Shown: piece after piece, positions 52,992 through 62,457 of the stretch
Numbering within the stretch: the stretch's first letter is position 1
Layout of the letters: every line of letters begins with the position of its first letter
The notes under the pieces: generated by a model
What the model saw: the letters and a program-made list of their open reading frames with translations, nothing else
What the model was told of the DNA's origin: nothing
Database searches by the model: none
Assembly: GCF_049200465.1 (NCBI RefSeq)
Contig: NZ_CP120836.1
Span: forward strand, 5,456,001-5,520,000
Reading direction: 5' to 3'
From: Leptothermofonsia sp049200465
GTDB taxonomy: Bacteria; Cyanobacteriota; Cyanobacteriia; Leptolyngbyales; Leptolyngbyaceae
DNA: 64,000 nt
Made by a program: the position numbers and the translations under genes

Positions 52992-53044
52992 TATGCAACT
53001 GAGAATGCTCTTAGCCTTTCAGCTTCCTTACCCTTACTTCTTCA

Positions 53045-53767
53045 TTAATAAGGAATCGTGCCCTGGTAGGTGCTACCGTCGGGCATAATGGCAAAATCCA
53101 GTTGAGCATTGCTGAAATTAGTGCTGTGGCTTAGTTTTGCCTGGGAAAAATTGGCATAACGCAAATCCGATCCACTTAAGTTAGTATTGATTAAAGTCGC
53201 TTCAATTAAAATTGCTCCGTACAAACTGGCTCTTTCCAGGTTTGTGTCTTGTAATTTGGCCCACTTGAGGTTCGCATCCCGGAGTTCTGCCTGGGTTAAG
53301 CGGGTGCCTTGCAACTCTGTCTGCATTAAGTTGATATTTAAGAGCTGAGCCTGGGTGAGGTTACAACCTTCTAATTTGGCCTTCTGCAAGTCAGCTCCCT
53401 GCAGGTTAGCTTTTTCCAGGTTAGCGTTTTTGAGATTGGTTTCTTTGAGAGTGGCATTCGTCAGACGTGCGTTGGCTAGATTTGCTCCAGCAAGGTTACT
53501 TCTGCTTAAGTTTGCTTTTCTCAGATCGGCTCCGCGCAAATCAGCTCCACGCAGATCGCATCCCACGCATTTTTTAGTCGTTAGAAGCTTTCTAATATTA
53601 TCAACCGAGATTGCTAGTTGCGATCGCCCTCCCAAAGTTCCTGGTACTGTTCCTTGAAGTTGGTGGAATTTTTGTTCGTATTGGTGGAATTTTTGTTCGT
53701 AAAGGACTGCGATCGCCGTTGATACGGCCAGGAGCGATCCAGCAACCAGCAGAATTTTGGTATTCAT
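53045..53767 (-). CDS. Membrane-anchored pentapeptide-repeat protein
   Basis: 240 residues from ATG 53767 (MNTKILLVAGSLLAVSTA), with GGGGA about 9 nt upstream; an ATG 20 codons earlier is less likely. Residues 2-22 are one hydrophobic helix (anchor or signal). Residues 70-235 are about 30 A(D/N)LXX pentapeptides (CDLRGADLRGADLRKANL...), a right-handed beta-helix. A 21-bp tandem duplication doubles YEQKFHQ after the helix. Function of such proteins in cyanobacteria is mostly unknown. Single gene. Confidence 0.88.
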   Translation of the reverse strand: MNTKILLVAGSLLAVSTAIAVLYEQKFHQYEQKFHQLQGTVPGTLGGRSQLAISVDNIRKLLTTKKCVGCDLRGADLRGADLRKANLSRSNLAGANLANARLTNATLKETNLKNANLEKANLQGADLQKAKLEGCNLTQAQLLNINLMQTELQGTRLTQAELRDANLKWAKLQDTNLERASLYGAILIEATLINTNLSGSDLRYANFSQAKLSHSTNFSNAQLDFAIMPDGSTYQGTIPY

Positions 53768-54355
53768 CACAATAGTCCCCAAGGCGGGTTTATGGCTCTT
53801 CATGAAGTTTCGAGCATACAGCATCATTTCATACCCAGATTCAGCAATGCCTCATCGGAAAGCCAGAAGAACCAGGTTTATTGCCAGTATTCAGTCAATA
53901 CCCGACATAACTGGATCAGCCAATTAAAGTTTTCGTCAAGCGAAGGCGTCTCAAGTATTAGGATATGTTCTAAAAAGTTTGAACCTGGCAACGAATCTAC
54001 GTAGGAGTGATATTTTATAAAACAGGTGTTAGAGCGATTTTGAGGAACGTGTTTCCGCTTCCTGCACCTGATTCAGCCATCTGGCTCTTTTAAGAGTTGA
54101 TGATAGATGACGCTAATACCAAAGCGGTATTGGTATTTCAGACATTACTTCAGACAATTTTGAAGGTGCAGACTGCCCAGGTATAGCGATCCTATTTAGA
54201 TTGTGAGAAAAAGTTCCGCAGGAACTCTTCACAAAGCCTCTCCATCTCACAACTGATTTAGGACTGCCATACAGACAGATAGAATAGCCGCGATCGCGTC
54301 GGGCTATTTTCTCCATCATCTCGCTTCTATTTTCCTAGCCCAAAAAGTCGTTGTT
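53768..54355. other. Intergenic with family D repeat
   Basis: Divergent promoter region between the pentapeptide gene and the 248-aa gene. It contains the family D element 54184-54269 with TA flanks. Nothing else recognised. Confidence 0.5.
54184..54269. repeat. TATAGC...GCCATA repeat (family D), copy 2
   Basis: 86 bp flanked by TA (54182-54183, 54270-54271). Inverted ends gatcctatttagattgtgag / ctcacaactgatttaggact. Related to 36111-36250. Confidence 0.7.
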
Positions 54356-55102
54356 ATGAATACTTCACCCCTGAAGAAATTTCTGCTGCCCTCAGTTTTG
54401 ATGTTTATGGTGGTCTTCTCGGCGCTAAATCTGTCGTTTCCCGCGCAAAAAGATAACCTGCTGCTTGCCAAAGTGCTTTTTATGGGAAATCGTGAATTAA
54501 AGCCGACATCTTTGGGTGTTCGTGGAAATCTGATGATTCGTTATGTCGGATTCACAGTCATTGTTAGCGTTGGGGCCAGTATTGCCACGGTTGAAGCCAT
54601 CCGTCGATTGCAGAAATGGAATGAAGCAAAACAAGCTAAAAAGATGCAGGCTCTGCAAATGCAGGCGGCGGCACTCAATCTAGCCGAATCATTACAGGCT
54701 GATCAAGAAACCGATTTCCAACATAGTCAGTTTGACCTGGTCGGCAACTTAGAGCCAGGTTGCGAAACCAATGAATTCTCATCAGCCGAAAACTTTTCTG
54801 CAACCTATCCAGAATGGAACCATCATGATTTGCCGTGTTCAACCCAGACTCAACCGATGGAGGTTTACTCGCATTATCAAATCTGCCAAATTCGAGTTCC
54901 CTATTTGGAACAAAGCTTGTCTGCAATTTTTGCTGATGGATTTTATTACCGCTTTGTCAAAGCGGAAAAAACTAAGGATAAAGCATTCAACTTTGTGGCG
55001 AATTTGGCTCAAAGAGGAGAGCATGCCGTAATTACCTGTATCAAAAACGGTTACGCAATCTGGGTTTGGGAACCAAATGCTTCTCCCGATCTGGTCGCGT
55101 AA
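54356..55102 (+). CDS. Membrane protein of unknown function with coiled segment
   Basis: 248 residues. A signal-type helix (about 9-28, FLLPSVLMFMVVFSALNLSF) and a second hydrophobic segment (about 62-83, MIRYVGFTVIVSVGASIATVE) precede a charged coil (RRLQKWNEAKQAKKMQALQMQAAALNLAES). The C-terminus is soluble (YQICQIRVPYLEQSLSAIFADGFYYRFVKA, ending with tryptophan-rich GYAIWVWEP). No family recognised. It stands alone. Confidence 0.6.
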   Translation: MNTSPLKKFLLPSVLMFMVVFSALNLSFPAQKDNLLLAKVLFMGNRELKPTSLGVRGNLMIRYVGFTVIVSVGASIATVEAIRRLQKWNEAKQAKKMQALQMQAAALNLAESLQADQETDFQHSQFDLVGNLEPGCETNEFSSAENFSATYPEWNHHDLPCSTQTQPMEVYSHYQICQIRVPYLEQSLSAIFADGFYYRFVKAEKTKDKAFNFVANLAQRGEHAVITCIKNGYAIWVWEPNASPDLVA

Positions 55103-55711
55103 ATTCTAAAGTTCATACTATTTTTATACAATTTGTGTCTTTCCTTGATTTGTAATTGATGGATTTGAACTAGAAAGGAAAGAGGGTTACTGAAATAACC
55201 GGAGACACCTGGTAGGGGTTTATGGAGTGTCTATTCGGGTTAATCAGTTACCTGATCAGGGATTGGCAACTTGTTCGTCTGGACAGAAGCGATCGACTAA
55301 CATCTTGCACCAGAGCTTTGAATTGAATCTAGTGCTTCATGGCAGAAGGTTTCCGCCCGTTGCCTGGATGAGCACCCATTTACTCATCCACTCATCTACC
55401 TATCCACGTTACAACTAAGCAGTTATTTCTGCCATTCTGCACTAGCTTAAAGTTGGCACTGTCAAGCCTTTCTCGAAACAGCCCAACTGGCTCTCCTAAG
55501 AGTTTGGTATGCGTAGGGTGCCCACAGTAACCGCTCTGAGCATTGCCTGAGTTTTTCTACGGCTGTCGCCAGGTTGCTTAGAACATTGGGTTTAAAGGAG
55601 GGGTGGAACTCCTGCACCCCGTTCCTAAGCTTAGTGACTATAGCTATATGTCTGATCATCCCTAACCTGCAACCCATCGAAGATCGGGTTGCGTAGCTGC
55701 CAAAGATTGAT
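55103..55711. other. Intergenic with degenerate family A element
   Basis: 609 bp. 55560-55646 is an 87-bp derivative of family A (ggctgtcgccaggttgc, ttagaacattgggttta, cctgcaccccgttcctaag, ending tagcta) with TA on both sides. Upstream is a tcatccactcatctaccta low-complexity run. The promoter of the exopolysaccharide operon presumably lies here. Confidence 0.55.
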
Positions 55712-57223
55712 ATGAATGCACAAACGAATAGCAATGAACGCCTACTGGGTTTGAATGTTGGGCAAATAAGCCAGTTCGCAATTGCGCGATCGCCTTACTT
55801 ATATTTTTTATTCTGGTTGAGTGTCATTTCTGCTGGCGTATTAAATACGTTAGTCGGTAATGCAGCTCTAGCAACACCCGTTCAATCGGCCTTACGAGAA
55901 GAGGAGAACACCTGGGAACATCAGAACACAGAAACGTTAACGCTTTCTGAAATACCTGTTGTTCAGGATCTTACCCTTTCAGGCCAACCACTTTTGAGCC
56001 GTGATCAACTGGGTGAGTTTAGTCAGAATGCTGTTCAAATGAAAGTGCTGGAGCAATCTGTCTCCCAGCCTGGTGTGGATGCAACAGTTATTCAACCCCG
56101 CCTTCAGTCGGTAGACTTAGCTGGAACTGGCGGGAACTTAAATTTGGGGGCGATCGCCCAAAATCCCGAATCTCCTAATTCACCCAATAATTCAAGCCCG
56201 TCCAACCCCCTTTCAAATGTTCGTCGGCAGGGAAGCGAAATTTTGGGTAAGCCTTCAATTCAACTCCAGGGCGTCTATGTACTCCAGGGCAATGAATCTT
56301 CTGCACGGGGACGGGTGAATGCCCTTTATCCAGTCAGTCCAACGGCGCTGTTTGGTGCAGTGGTTGATTTGACCACTGGAGATGCATTTTCTGACTCTCC
56401 TGGAACTGGATTGCGGCTCAACGAACTTTATTTTGCCTACGCCCCGTTTGAGCAATTGCCGGGGCTGCGCTTTGTGGTCGGACTGATGGATCTAACCTCC
56501 TATTTTGACCGCAACAGTTTTGCAAAGGATGGAGCCAGCCACTTTTTCAATCGTGCCTTTCAAACAAATCCAGCCTTGAGTGCGGCAGGGCTGGCTTCTC
56601 GACCAGGGCTACTGCTGAACTGGAGCGTTACAGACAATGTTGAAATTAAAGCAGCAGGCTTTTCGTCCCGGCGCAATTTGGGACGATTTTCCCTGGATTC
56701 GTTTGCTGCCGAAGCGGGGTTTCGCACCGGCAATTTCATTCTGCGTAGCACTTTTGTCACTTCCCGCGACTCTGACCAGGACACAGGATTTGAGGAAATC
56801 TATTCCCTTCCCCGTCCGGGCGGGTTTGGGGTACTGGATGATGATCGTGAAAATGCCTTTGGCATCAATGCTGAATATTATGTTCCTAGCCTCAAGCTGG
56901 GCTTTTTTGCCCGTCATGGCTGGTATAACAACGTCAGCTTAGGCGAAGGTGGAACAACCTACAGTTTTGGGATGGTTCGCCTGGATTTGTTTACGCGCAA
57001 CGATCGCCTGGGGATTGCCTACGGTCGGCAACTGTCGAATGACGATTTGCGGCGCGATCGCGATGACAAAATTCCCGATGTGCTGGAAGTCTACTACGAC
57101 ATTCCCCTCGCCAAATTCTTGCGGGTTGGCGTGACTTTTCAAGAGCGCAATCAGTTTTCAGAAACCATTATAGGGTTTCGTATTAAAACCGAATTTAACG
57201 TCCTGGGGAGGTTGTTTGAATGA
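55712..57223 (+). CDS. Outer-membrane beta-barrel protein, probable exopolysaccharide export porin
   Basis: 503 residues. A hydrophobic signal (about 25-50, ending NAALATPV), a Ser/Pro/Asn-rich linker (NPESPNSPNNSSPSNP), then from residue 180 a run of amphipathic strands ending with phenylalanine-tipped segments (IQLQGVYVLQG, LYFAYAPFEQLPGLRFVVGLMDL, YYVPSLKLGFFARHGWYN, EFNVLGRLFE). This is barrel-like. It precedes the TPR gene with an ATGA overlap. In enterobacterial BcsC the TPR part and barrel are one protein, so this gene may be the separated barrel (inference). Confidence 0.65.
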   Translation: MNAQTNSNERLLGLNVGQISQFAIARSPYLYFLFWLSVISAGVLNTLVGNAALATPVQSALREEENTWEHQNTETLTLSEIPVVQDLTLSGQPLLSRDQLGEFSQNAVQMKVLEQSVSQPGVDATVIQPRLQSVDLAGTGGNLNLGAIAQNPESPNSPNNSSPSNPLSNVRRQGSEILGKPSIQLQGVYVLQGNESSARGRVNALYPVSPTALFGAVVDLTTGDAFSDSPGTGLRLNELYFAYAPFEQLPGLRFVVGLMDLTSYFDRNSFAKDGASHFFNRAFQTNPALSAAGLASRPGLLLNWSVTDNVEIKAAGFSSRRNLGRFSLDSFAAEAGFRTGNFILRSTFVTSRDSDQDTGFEEIYSLPRPGGFGVLDDDRENAFGINAEYYVPSLKLGFFARHGWYNNVSLGEGGTTYSFGMVRLDLFTRNDRLGIAYGRQLSNDDLRRDRDDKIPDVLEVYYDIPLAKFLRVGVTFQERNQFSETIIGFRIKTEFNVLGRLFE

Positions 57224-59604
57224 GCGGCTTGTATGAATCCCACAACTCTTCCACGTATCGGGAAAGTGTTTCGCAGACGTGTCGGTCACCGCAAGGAAGC
57301 GGGAGAAGCCGGTTACAGGTCTTCATTTCTCCGGCTTCCTTTTTCCTCTTATTCAACCTGGCAATCGGCCTGTTGATGGGAGGCGTTTGGGTCAACGCTC
57401 CGGCATCCGCCCAAACAACTTCCCCTGCGGTTAATGAAGGGTATGTGTTGCTCAATCGGGGCTGGGTGAATGATGCGATCGCCGCATTCCAACGAGCTTT
57501 GCGCAGCAATCCTAATTCCCTGGAGGCCAGATTGGGATTGGCGATCGCTTATCAACGAGCCGGGCAGGACAGCAATGCCTGGCAAACCTATCAGCAAGTT
57601 TTGCAACAAGATCCGAATCAGCCCACAGCCTTAAAAGCTATAGGCTTACTCGGTGGCTACCGCCCAGAATGGCAGGCTCAGGGCATTGAAGCGCTAACGA
57701 AATTGTTGCAAGCTACCCCCAACGATAACGAGGTTCGTGCTCAGCGGGCACTGCTATATGGCTATCAGGGGCGGTTTTCAGAAGCACTGGCGGATTACCA
57801 ACTGCTGTTGCAAACCAACCCCAAACCCGATGTCATTCTGGGGGCTGCCCAAATCTATACCTACAGCGGTGATTATTCCCAGGGACTTGCGCTATTTCAA
57901 CGCTATCAGAATTTGGGTAAAACGATTCCCGACTCTGCTATCACGGCCTATGCTCAGGCTTTACGGCAGACGGGTAAGACAGCCGAGGCCGTTCAAATCC
58001 TGGAAACTCGACTCAACCAGCGAAAGTCATTCGATGCTCTGACCATTGAACTCCGCACGGCTCTGGCCGCAGCCTACCAAGCCAACAACCAGCCAGAACA
58101 GGTGGCAGCAGTTCTGGCTCCTTTACGGAATCGGCCAGAAGCGGCGTTACCCCTGGCCCGATCGCTGAGTGCCATTGCCCGCTCAACCGGAAATAGGGAA
58201 ATGTATCAGGAGGCGATCGCACTTTACCGTCAAGTACTGGCAAAAACACCAGAACCATCGCCGGGGCTGGTGGTTGAAGTTGCCGATGTCATGAGTGAAG
58301 CATCCCTTTTCCAGGCAGAAGCTTTGCAGCTTTATCAGCAGGCGATTCAACAACAGCCAACCAATTCTCCATTGAAAATTAAGCAACTGATTCTGGCGCA
58401 GCAGGTGGGGCACATCTCCCGCTCTGAATTAACTCAGCAACTCCTGGTGATTTTGCAACCCCTGCCGTCAGTACAGGCGGAACGTCGATTGCTGGCCCAG
58501 GCTTTGTTAAAGCTGGATTCCCCCGATCCACAACTGCTTTCTGTCTATCAGGAACTCGTTCAAAGTGGAGTCGATGTTCCGTTTTTGAATTTCCGAATGG
58601 CGCAGATGCAGATGCAAATGGGTGAATTGGATGCGGCCAAACAAACGCTGGCCGCCTATCGGGCAACGGCGATCGGTTCGCAAGACCTGGCAACGGAACT
58701 GTTGCTTGCCGAAATTGAACGGCGGGAAAACCAGTTAGATAAGGCCGCTCAACGGTATGAATCTGTGATTTCCGCCAATCCTTCAAACACGCTGCTGATT
58801 GGGGCAATGCGAGGTTTGGCAGGTGTCCGTCAGGCCCAGGGGCGCATGGAGGATGCGCTGCAAATTTATGACCAGATTTTGAATCGTAATCCTACTGCAA
58901 CCTGGGCCCAGTTGGGCAGAACGGCAATCGCCTATGAGGCCAAACGTCTATCAGTAACAGAGGCAGAAGCCGTATTAAATCAATGGTTAGCGAATTCAGC
59001 GGGTGAAACGCCACCTGAATTGTTTAGCCTAGTTGGGGCATTGCCTCCTGCTCCTGAGCAAGAAGCTCTTTACAGTCGGTTATTGAAGATGAATCCCGAT
59101 CACCTAGCCGTCCAGCGTCGGTTCATTCAGGTACTGGCAATGCGTGATCCTGAGCAGGCGCGATCGCAGATCAACCAGCTTTTGCAGCGCAATCCTAACA
59201 ACCTCACCGCCTATTTTGTTAAAGGCGAACTCGCCCAAACGTTGGGGCACTTCGATGAAGCAGCGGATGCCTATCAAACCATTCTGCAACGTCAACCGGA
59301 CAACCTGGATGCCCTGCTGGCATTGGGTGGGGTGCGGTTTCAGCAGCAGCGCTACCGCGAAGCCGAAACCATTTACATCCGCATAGCCACCCTCCGCCCC
59401 AACGATTGGGATATCCGCCGCATTCTGGCCGAACTCAGCCTCGCCCAGGATCACCCCCAGATTGCCATCCAACAACTGAAACAGGCCGAACAGATCCAGA
59501 AAACTCAAGGCACATCTGATTCCATCCTCAGCGATCGCCTTGAGCGCGTACAGGTTGACCACCTTAGAAGACGCGGGTTCCAGCCCTCATGGGAGCGTTA
59601 CTAA
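57220..59604 (+). CDS. TPR-repeat periplasmic protein (BcsC-like)
   Basis: 794 residues. Signal/anchor helix at about 34-58 (VFISPASFFLLFNLAIGLLMGG), then about 18 tetratricopeptide repeats to residue 770 (for example YVLLNRGWVNDAIAAFQRALRSNPNSLEARLGLAIAY, then ...AYQTILQRQPDNLDALLALG). No beta-barrel follows. It would scaffold polymer export in the periplasm. Starts in the ATGA overlap with the barrel gene and its TAA overlaps the GH8 start as TAATG. Confidence 0.85.
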   Translation: MSGLYESHNSSTYRESVSQTCRSPQGSGRSRLQVFISPASFFLLFNLAIGLLMGGVWVNAPASAQTTSPAVNEGYVLLNRGWVNDAIAAFQRALRSNPNSLEARLGLAIAYQRAGQDSNAWQTYQQVLQQDPNQPTALKAIGLLGGYRPEWQAQGIEALTKLLQATPNDNEVRAQRALLYGYQGRFSEALADYQLLLQTNPKPDVILGAAQIYTYSGDYSQGLALFQRYQNLGKTIPDSAITAYAQALRQTGKTAEAVQILETRLNQRKSFDALTIELRTALAAAYQANNQPEQVAAVLAPLRNRPEAALPLARSLSAIARSTGNREMYQEAIALYRQVLAKTPEPSPGLVVEVADVMSEASLFQAEALQLYQQAIQQQPTNSPLKIKQLILAQQVGHISRSELTQQLLVILQPLPSVQAERRLLAQALLKLDSPDPQLLSVYQELVQSGVDVPFLNFRMAQMQMQMGELDAAKQTLAAYRATAIGSQDLATELLLAEIERRENQLDKAAQRYESVISANPSNTLLIGAMRGLAGVRQAQGRMEDALQIYDQILNRNPTATWAQLGRTAIAYEAKRLSVTEAEAVLNQWLANSAGETPPELFSLVGALPPAPEQEALYSRLLKMNPDHLAVQRRFIQVLAMRDPEQARSQINQLLQRNPNNLTAYFVKGELAQTLGHFDEAADAYQTILQRQPDNLDALLALGGVRFQQQRYREAETIYIRIATLRPNDWDIRRILAELSLAQDHPQIAIQQLKQAEQIQKTQGTSDSILSDRLERVQVDHLRRRGFQPSWERY

Positions 59605-60869
59605 TGGGAAAATCTATTCAAGCTCAACAATTGTTTGGAGTCTTGCTCCTGTTGAATCTGACAGGTTGTTACTCCCTGCAATTGCCCAAAATGACTCTTT
59701 TCGTCAATCAACCCGGTGGACAAATCCCTGACTACTGCCCTGGGCAATCCCCCTCATCTGCTCAGGAGGTCGCAGATTTGAAGTTGCCCCAGGCTAATGC
59801 AGTATTGCAGCAAAGCTGGTTGGCTTTTCAAGACCGATTTATTCAGACCGACGGGCGGACGATTGATCGAGAAGTGAGCGATCAAACGACCTCCGCAGGA
59901 CAGGCCTATGCCATGCTCCGGGCGGTACTGATCAACGACCACGAAGCCTTCGCCCGGGTACTGACCTGGGGTGAAAATAACCTGTCCCGTAAAGATGCCA
60001 AAGGCCAACGGATTGACCACCTCTGGGCCTGGTCGTGGGGACAAACGGAGCAAAAAGAATGGAGAATTCTAGATCCTAAATTTGTGAGCGGTGCTGAGGT
60101 TGATGTAGCGACCGCACTCATTATGGCTTCTCGTCGCTGGAACTGTGCGCGCTATCTGGCGATCGCCCGTGCCAAACTGGATGACCTGTGGAAACTCTCA
60201 ACAGAGATTGTTAAAGGCAGGCGTTATTTTCTGTCCACTTCTGATTCAGTCTTTTGGAGTAAACCAAACACGTTACTGCTCAATCCATCCAACTTTGCGC
60301 CCTATGCATTTCGTCTGTTTGCGCAGGTAGACGCAAAGCATGACTGGCTCAGTCTGGTAGAGAGCAGTTATCAAATCTTGAATAAGTCTGCAAAGGTGTC
60401 TGAAGTGGGCTTGCCCAGTGACTGGATCTTGCTGGATTCTACAACAGGTGAAATTTCACCCGTATCTACCTACGGCCCGCAGCAAAGTCTTTATGGCTTT
60501 GATGCGGCTCGTGTATGGTGGCGCATCGCCCTTGATGCAGCCTGGTTTCAATCACGTCAGGCAAAACAATATCTGAAGCAGCATACTGCCTATTTAAAGC
60601 AACTTTGGAAAGCCAACCAAAGAATCTCTGCCCAAATCGACCTGCAGGGCAAACCGCTAGTGGATTTTGAAACCACCTCTCAGTACGCCATGCTCTATGC
60701 TGCTTTGCGACAGACTGACCCCGAAATCGCCAATCAAATTTATCAAATGAAGCTGAAACGCCAGTATAAAGAGGGCTTTTGGGATAATGACTCTGCTTAC
60801 AGCACTCAAAACATGGTCTGGTTGGGATTGCTTGCTCCCAAACCACCAACTCCGCTACTGAAGCCATAG
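59604..60869 (+). CDS. GH8 family lipoprotein, catalytic acid missing (BcsZ-like)
   Basis: 421 residues from ATG 59604 (TAATG overlap; GGGAG 8 nt upstream). Signal with lipobox LTGC (cysteine about residue 22). GH8/BcsZ fold: WLAFQDRFIQTDGRTIDRE, GQAYAMLRAV, IDHLWAWSWG, and the base-bearing GFDAARVWWRIALD. The conserved TTSEGQ motif reads TTSAGQ: the catalytic acid Glu is Ala (codon GCA at 59895-59897). Probably non-hydrolytic, possibly a glycan-binding accessory. Between the TPR gene and a second GH8 gene. Confidence 0.9.
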   Translation: MGKSIQAQQLFGVLLLLNLTGCYSLQLPKMTLFVNQPGGQIPDYCPGQSPSSAQEVADLKLPQANAVLQQSWLAFQDRFIQTDGRTIDREVSDQTTSAGQAYAMLRAVLINDHEAFARVLTWGENNLSRKDAKGQRIDHLWAWSWGQTEQKEWRILDPKFVSGAEVDVATALIMASRRWNCARYLAIARAKLDDLWKLSTEIVKGRRYFLSTSDSVFWSKPNTLLLNPSNFAPYAFRLFAQVDAKHDWLSLVESSYQILNKSAKVSEVGLPSDWILLDSTTGEISPVSTYGPQQSLYGFDAARVWWRIALDAAWFQSRQAKQYLKQHTAYLKQLWKANQRISAQIDLQGKPLVDFETTSQYAMLYAALRQTDPEIANQIYQMKLKRQYKEGFWDNDSAYSTQNMVWLGLLAPKPPTPLLKP

Positions 60870-60982
60870 CTAAAATATCTGCCAATTTACCAGTACGAAA
60901 GTCTTATGCTCTCACCACTTATGCTCTCACCACAAAGATCAGGGCAGCCCGCGACACTAAAACTTTTGTCACAGCTTGTTTA

Positions 60983-61093
60983 TAGCTCTACGCGGGTGCG
61001 TTAGGACATTGGAATTAGAGAGGGAGTGGGGGCTTCGCCCCCAGCCAGGGGTTCCACCCCTGCACCCCGTCCTAACCATAATGACTACCGCTA
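60983..61093 (+). repeat. 111-bp TAGC...GCTA element (MITE family A), copy 5
   Basis: Full copy with TA at 60981-60982 and 61094-61095, in the gap between the two GH8 genes. Nearly identical to copy 2. Confidence 0.95.
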
Positions 61094-61164
61094 TATTCCT
61101 AACTCCTGACATCTACCCCTAGCACCCGTTAGAACATCGCGAATCTAAAGTCCCCGAATCCTTC

Positions 61165-62457
61165 ATGCTGCTGCATTTTTTTTCCATTCGCTCAGTGCGA
61201 AGATTGGTTTCTCCCCACATTCTTTTGATTGGAATTTTCAGTTCATTATTGAGTTTCGCGACCTGTTTCTTTGTCCCTTCAATGGGACAAACTTCCCATT
61301 GTTCAAATCCATGCTCAAACTCTGAGAAAACTTCAGCTCGTCTGTCTCTACCTCCGTTCACTCCCCATGCACAGTTACTCCAGCAAAGTTGGATTGCTTA
61401 CCACCAGCGGTTTATCCAACACGATGGACGAGTGATAGACCGAGAAGCGGACGATCGCACGACCTCTGAGGGGCAGGCTTACGCGATGCTGCGGGCTGTA
61501 CTGATCAATGATCCAGAAACTTTTGCCTGCACCCTTAACTGGGCAGAAAATAACCTTGCCCGTAAAGATTCTGCTGGTAAGGTCATTGATCACCTCTGGG
61601 CCTGGAAATGGGGACGTACCAGCTTAATCAGTTGGGGAATTCAGGACCGCAACTTTGCCAGTGATGCGGATATTGATGCCATTACCGCCCTGATCCTGGC
61701 CTCTCGTCGCTGGAACAACCCCGCATATCTGGATAAAGCCCGTGTCAAGCTGAATGATTTGTGGAATCAGGCGATCGCTGTACTACCCGATGGCAGTCCC
61801 TATCTCATGCCAGGTCCAAAAGATGCCTTCTGGAATCAGCCTGATACGCTTATCCTCAATCCTTCCTACTTTGCGCCCTACGCCTTCCGCCTGTTCGCAG
61901 AGGTAGACCCCAACCACAACTGGCTGGAACTGGTCAACACTAGCTACCGTGCCCTGGAAAATTCATCTGCTGTTTCAGAGGTTGGTTTACCCAGCGATTG
62001 GATTGTGCTCAATCCCAATACGGGACAATTCCAACCATTGCCAGACGACCATTCATTGAAAAGTGTATATAGCTTTGACGCTTACCGGGTGTGGTGGCGA
62101 ATAGCACTGGATGCCATCTGGTTTCAGGAACCACGCGCCAAACAGTATCTCCAGCAAAATACCCGCCATCTGCAACAGCTCTGGCGCACACAACAGAAAA
62201 TTCCTGCACGGATCACGCTCCAGGGTCGGCCTACTGTCACCTACGAAGCGACCTCCCAATATGCCATGCTCTACACCGCCTTTCGGTTGATTGACCCCAA
62301 ACTGGCAGAGCAGCTCTATCAACAGAAACTCCATCCCCAATACCGCAACGGCTTCTGGGACAACGACTCCGCCTACTATACCCAGAATCTCGCCTGGTTT
62401 GCCCTGCTCCCCCCCGCCTCCTTCAAATCTCTGCTAACAACCACTCCTAGCCTATGA
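61165..62457 (+). CDS. GH8 family glycoside hydrolase (BcsZ-like cellulase)
   Basis: 430 residues. Signal-like N-terminal helix (about 17-40, HILLIGIFSSLLSFATCFFV). GH8 motifs are complete: WIAYHQRFIQHDGRVIDRE, TTSEGQAYAML with catalytic acid Glu102, DHLWAWKWG, IDAITALILASRRW, and the base-bearing SFDAYRVWWRIALD. It would cut beta-1,4 glucan during cellulose-type export. About half the residues match the preceding GH8 paralogue. TGA overlaps the bcsB ATG. Confidence 0.92.
   Translation: MLLHFFSIRSVRRLVSPHILLIGIFSSLLSFATCFFVPSMGQTSHCSNPCSNSEKTSARLSLPPFTPHAQLLQQSWIAYHQRFIQHDGRVIDREADDRTTSEGQAYAMLRAVLINDPETFACTLNWAENNLARKDSAGKVIDHLWAWKWGRTSLISWGIQDRNFASDADIDAITALILASRRWNNPAYLDKARVKLNDLWNQAIAVLPDGSPYLMPGPKDAFWNQPDTLILNPSYFAPYAFRLFAEVDPNHNWLELVNTSYRALENSSAVSEVGLPSDWIVLNPNTGQFQPLPDDHSLKSVYSFDAYRVWWRIALDAIWFQEPRAKQYLQQNTRHLQQLWRTQQKIPARITLQGRPTVTYEATSQYAMLYTAFRLIDPKLAEQLYQQKLHPQYRNGFWDNDSAYYTQNLAWFALLPPASFKSLLTTTPSL

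Larger units (their letters stand above)
51478..53044. other. 1.57-kb gene-poor region with several repeats
   Basis: No credible gene. It contains a degenerate family A end (51647), TGGAAC(C/T)-type short tandems (51807-51850: tcggaactaactggaatcaac...), three copies of GGTAGTGCA (51756, 52308, 52339), a CTAG-bounded repeat (52038-52143), a composite repeat (52705-52826), a family B element (52834-52947) and a strong palindrome (52955-52991). It includes the presumed pixG promoter. Confidence 0.6.
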
